Assembly: GCA_027488135.1 (NCBI GenBank) | Contig: JAIYCH010000089.1 | Location: forward strand, 62,001 to 126,000 | Direction: 5' to 3' | DNA from: Saprospiraceae bacterium | GTDB lineage: Bacteria; Bacteroidota; Bacteroidia; Chitinophagales; Saprospiraceae | Length of the DNA stretch: 64,000 nt | In this document: positions 62,001 to 64,000 of the stretch, piece by piece | How the letters are laid out: the number at the start of each line of letters is the position of its first letter | Position numbering within the stretch: position 1 is the stretch's first letter | The notes under the pieces: generated by a model | The model's input: the letters and a program-made list of their open reading frames with translations, nothing else | Database searches by the model: none | Told to the model about the DNA's origin: nothing | Program-made: the position numbers and the translations under genes

Positions 62001-64000
62001 GATTCAAGTATATTAGGGAAAAATCTAAGTTCAGGTTGTTTTCAATTATCTGAAAATTTTCTATCTATAAATAGAAATAATTTATCAGGTGGATTTGTTG
62101 CGTTGTCAAATAACCAAAATCAACAACAAATTTGTCCTACGGACAGTGCTGCGAATTTATTGACCTTTAAAATCATTGCTGCACAGGGTCAGAAATTAAT
62201 TTATCTGATTACCAATGTAAATAATATTATCATAGATACAACTTCTAAAAATTCCTATGATTTCATTCATCAAGATATTGGGGATTACAGAGTTTATGGA
62301 CTTTCCTACAATGGAGAGTTTTCAGGCAAAACAGGTATATCCATAAATGATTCATCTTTATCTGAAGATTGTTTTGGATTATCTTCAAATTACATATCCG
62401 TAGCGAAAAGGAATCCAATTGCAGGATTCGTTGTTATGGATGATGCCAATACCCTACTTCAAAATTGTCCGTCTGATGCAAACTTTCCATCAAGGCAGAT
62501 AAGAACTATTGGAAATAATTCTGGTAATCAGTGTTTTGTAATTTTTGATGAAAATCAGTTTATTGTTGATATTTTATTCAATCCGACGATTTATCCCACG
62601 GAATATCCATCGGGCAAATACAAGATCGTATCCATATCATTTAATGGCGCTCTAAACATTAAAAAAGGGGACAAGTGGGGTTCAAAAGCACCTTCAACTT
62701 CCTGTTATTCCATCTCGGGAAATGAGGTTCCATTTTTAAACCTGGAACCAAAGGGCGGCATTGTAAAAGTTGTAGAAGGAGATACGTCGAACATTTGTGT
62801 AGGAAATAGCACGCCTTCCCGCATAAAATTTTCAAGGGACAGTTCTAACGAATTATCCTATTCTTATTTAATTACAGACCAGTCTAATCGATATCTTGGA
62901 CATTTTACAAATATTGATTTACTAAGTTTTGATGATTACAGTACAAATAACATTAATGTCTGGGGCTTGTCACATACGGGAAATATTATTTTACAAAAAG
63001 GAGATTCCATATTAAAAAGGGATATTTCAACCGGTTGCTTTCAGCTTTCAAAGAACGCTATTTCATTGAAGCTTAATACTTTCAGAGGGCATACGGTGAA
63101 AACGAATCTTAACACCGATTCTTTGCTTATTTGTACTGGGGATGGACTTCCGAATCTGGTCAATTTCTCAAGTTCTGACAGCATCTCTGGCTTAAAATAC
63201 CGATATGTACTCACTACCCTTACAAACAACATAATTCAAATAATAAATGGTTCAAACATAGACTTTGAAACCACAGGATTGAGGGAAATGAGACTTTACA
63301 GTGTAGCATTTAACGGTAATTTCAATAGTCAGACAGGAATATCAATTTTTAACGCAAATCTTTCATCTGGTTGTTACAAAATCTCTGATAATTTTATTAA
63401 AATACTAAGAGACAGGCCTGCTAATCACCGAATTTTATTTTCAAACAATGACACCATACAAAAATTATGTCTAACGAAATCTGGCTCATCTGCCAGATTA
63501 AAAAGTACGTTTACAGGCAGAACTGGTTACATTTACATTGTTTTGAATAAATTTAATAATGTTGTTTTGCTTAGTTCTACACAAAATATTGATATTGAAA
63601 AACTTGAAGATGGAGACTATCAGGTATATGGGCTTTCCTATACAGGTAGTCTAAATCTACGTATAGGCAGTACATTCAAAACAGACGATATTTTTGCTAC
63701 AAGTTGTTTCCGATTATCGAGTAATTCTGTAAAATTCTACAAGGGAGGCTATGCTGAGGGAGGACAAATAAGCACTTTTCTCTCCTCAAACACCTTATTT
63801 ACCTGTCCAAAAGATGGTGTAGCGGATTTAATAGATATTTCCGTTCCAAATAACCCTTTGGGAACAAAATACCAATTTTTAATCACAGATAGTTTGAATA
63901 GATTATTTTATGCTCCATTTGATAATCAATTAATCAATTTCGATAATACGCCCGCAGGCAATTACAGGGTATATGGTATCGCTTTTACTGGTTCACTTGG
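59028..64000 (+). CDS. Giant secreted protein: tandem array of ~111-residue two-cysteine repeats, 3' end missing
   Basis: The frame is open from ATG 59028 to the window edge (1657 codons seen). The first ~19 residues are a signal peptide (MRPILIFLILFLPFFAVSQ). The rest is a tandem array of a divergent domain with period 318-345 bp (mostly 330-336). Fifteen units are recognised by the motif YGLSYTG or variants, at 59313, 59643, 59979, 60315, 60648, 60978, 61296, 61629, 61962, 62295, 62631, 62961, 63297, 63627 and 63972. Each full unit has GG.I at its start, one Cys at the start of the next strand (ICP/ICT/ICV), a Y..LT/ITN strand, the YGLSYTG motif, and a Cys in (G/S)CF.LS.N near its end. The same repeat occurs in long Bacteroidota surface proteins. 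A C-terminal sorting domain is expected downstream. Function is probably adhesive or structural. Confidence 0.85.
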   Translation, partial: MRPILIFLILFLPFFAVSQIRIGNCGKWKYIKLSEKDTVTQTCPGDTKNDWKFFTFEPGIPPLHIVVTDTFGNIELVRPFMSANFESFKPGFYRVYGLYYPFTYYLKPGKNIFKDTMGSYCYGFTENYVLINNNVPDPGEISLSKGNLSNLICPNAETDQTLQFQTNSPSPLYTYLLTNSKNVILAVQSNGIFDFKNLPSGKYYVQGLAYTGTLQAKAGQFLDAVPLSKNCFTKTFKAIEIEKKSPEGGEISIQNSQSSKQYICTQFTSSDTIKISHSGDTYLNYSFLVLDGNNNVKGVEKEATIQLNKYPTGSYKIIGISHLLALPNLINEPLGRIISGLPCIDISKNQLELFIENINVINFKSARAKGDSIWCVNAPETLSLTALGSGSDHVQLVWIATDRDGKVLGIDKNPDAISMDKINETLFQFYALAYTGNLILNIGDNLNKSLVSTGCFDLSETFYSVRKKETKGGTIRFSNANQLTNICLGPTSNYSIQAVMFNSLGEKSIYLLTNNRSEIISTSVNGQFSLNNLNSGQYSISGLSYTGSLSFGTGSRMDTTIFSNECYSLSENTLNFQKTITDGATISFDNGQNTVSTCKGVKVKTFELKNNALITQKYAYALTNEIGKVIQIEKGNTLLLKDSSLLIYYVQGIAYSGELTINLGDNINGRILSSGCHSLSKNRLTISFDNINAGKLILQKTVTCVSPNEVKSIPINLTGATGNYAWLLCDTLNQLLEVQTSQLPFVKRGLPGKIRIYGFSYLDQPSYQIGRSVFLQNYNISCFELTLGFQEVTWSEIDGGNIAVNGNNANVAICQSDLSKPLQLSNTSNAVGDQYIYLIADKQQKLVATSTTNSIDLSAFNGGIYFIYGLSYSGTFNLTPGDVIPKDNSSSICASLSKNTISIDITATSVGKISFIGEKDNVQICAKKSVQSLKLNPIESNVARKTFLLTNANGKILAIFNNNQIPNIDKINDLVLRIYGLGYNGTLNAKVDSSILGKNLSSGCFQLSENFLSINRNNLSGGFVALSNNQNQQQICPTDSAANLLTFKIIAAQGQKLIYLITNVNNIIIDTTSKNSYDFIHQDIGDYRVYGLSYNGEFSGKTGISINDSSLSEDCFGLSSNYISVAKRNPIAGFVVMDDANTLLQNCPSDANFPSRQIRTIGNNSGNQCFVIFDENQFIVDILFNPTIYPTEYPSGKYKIVSISFNGALNIKKGDKWGSKAPSTSCYSISGNEVPFLNLEPKGGIVKVVEGDTSNICVGNSTPSRIKFSRDSSNELSYSYLITDQSNRYLGHFTNIDLLSFDDYSTNNINVWGLSHTGNIILQKGDSILKRDISTGCFQLSKNAISLKLNTFRGHTVKTNLNTDSLLICTGDGLPNLVNFSSSDSISGLKYRYVLTTLTNNIIQIINGSNIDFETTGLREMRLYSVAFNGNFNSQTGISIFNANLSSGCYKISDNFIKILRDRPANHRILFSNNDTIQKLCLTKSGSSARLKSTFTGRTGYIYIVLNKFNNVVLLSSTQNIDIEKLEDGDYQVYGLSYTGSLNLRIGSTFKTDDIFATSCFRLSSNSVKFYKGGYAEGGQISTFLSSNTLFTCPKDGVADLIDISVPNNPLGTKYQFLITDSLNRLFYAPFDNQLINFDNTPAGNYRVYGIAFTGSL

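Noticed and set aside
59028-64000. CRISPR-like or satellite DNA repeat
   Set aside because: The ~333-bp periodicity is in the protein; DNA identity between units is low and the frame is continuous, so it is a coding repeat, not an array of spacers.

Overview
The window is AT-rich DNA from a member of the Bacteroidota, most likely the Saprospiria. The evidence is a SusC/SusD pair, a gliding-motility/type IX secretion (T9SS type B) sorting domain, choice-of-anchor L and SprB-type repeats, DUF4199, 2TM and DUF2027-Smr proteins, almost no Shine-Dalgarno sites, and many promoters with the Bacteroidota -7 box TAnnTTTG. Gene content is mostly chromosomal housekeeping with a few accessory islands. 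No IS element, phage, CRISPR array or rRNA operon was seen.

Layout. 1-1.6 kb: 3' part of an Asp-box beta-propeller protein, then tRNA-Arg(TCT). 1.8-5 kb: cytochrome-like lipoprotein, exported sulfatase and a lipoprotein formylglycine-generating enzyme. 5-9.7 kb: three-gene operon for a 2-oxoacid oxidoreductase (alpha, beta) with a GltD-like FAD/FeS electron-transfer partner. 9.7-10.2 kb: gene-free stretch with a decayed inverted repeat. 10.2-14.6 kb: pnp, rpsO, etfA, etfB on the minus strand. 14.7-16.1 kb: TPR and Smr proteins. 16.1-23.9 kb: six-gene minus-strand envelope operon (BatA-type, polytopic membrane protein, dihydroorotase-like, two DUF4199, glycosyltransferase). 24-29.4 kb: queE and a SusCD pair. 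29.5-37 kb: Dna2-like nuclease-helicase, dolichyl-phosphate-mannose-synthase-like transferase, 2TM protein, MFS transporter and DegQ/HtrA protease. 37-40.5 kb: pyruvate dehydrogenase E2, CoA-binding protein, MazG, bifunctional nuclease. 40.5-43.4 kb: threonine aldolase, then an accessory island with an eCIS-core (DUF4157) protein carrying an ADP-ribosyltransferase-like C-terminus and a degenerate lipoprotein-like gene. 43.4-48.5 kb: dapF operon, penicillin acylase and an exported class V PLP enzyme. 48.5-51.8 kb: iscSUA plus a glycosyltransferase. 51.9-56.2 kb: short methylmalonyl-CoA mutase-like protein, then an asparaginase/DUF721/queG/AI-2E operon. 56.3-64 kb: two divergent genes for large secreted surface proteins; the second runs off the window and is a tandem array of a ~111-residue two-cysteine domain (15 units visible).

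How they fit together: the right end and the Sus, sulfatase and penicillin-acylase genes serve the cell surface and degradation of external polymers. The Kor and Etf proteins, PDH E2 and isc genes serve central redox and Fe-S metabolism. QueE and QueG are two steps of queuosine synthesis. The most unusual items are the DUF4157-ART protein (apparently an orphan effector), the giant repeat protein, the exported FGE-sulfatase pair with a 16-bp palindrome at the sulfatase start, and the degenerate paralogues (dihydroorotase without its HxH, truncated mutase). All assignments come from reading motifs; no database search was run.
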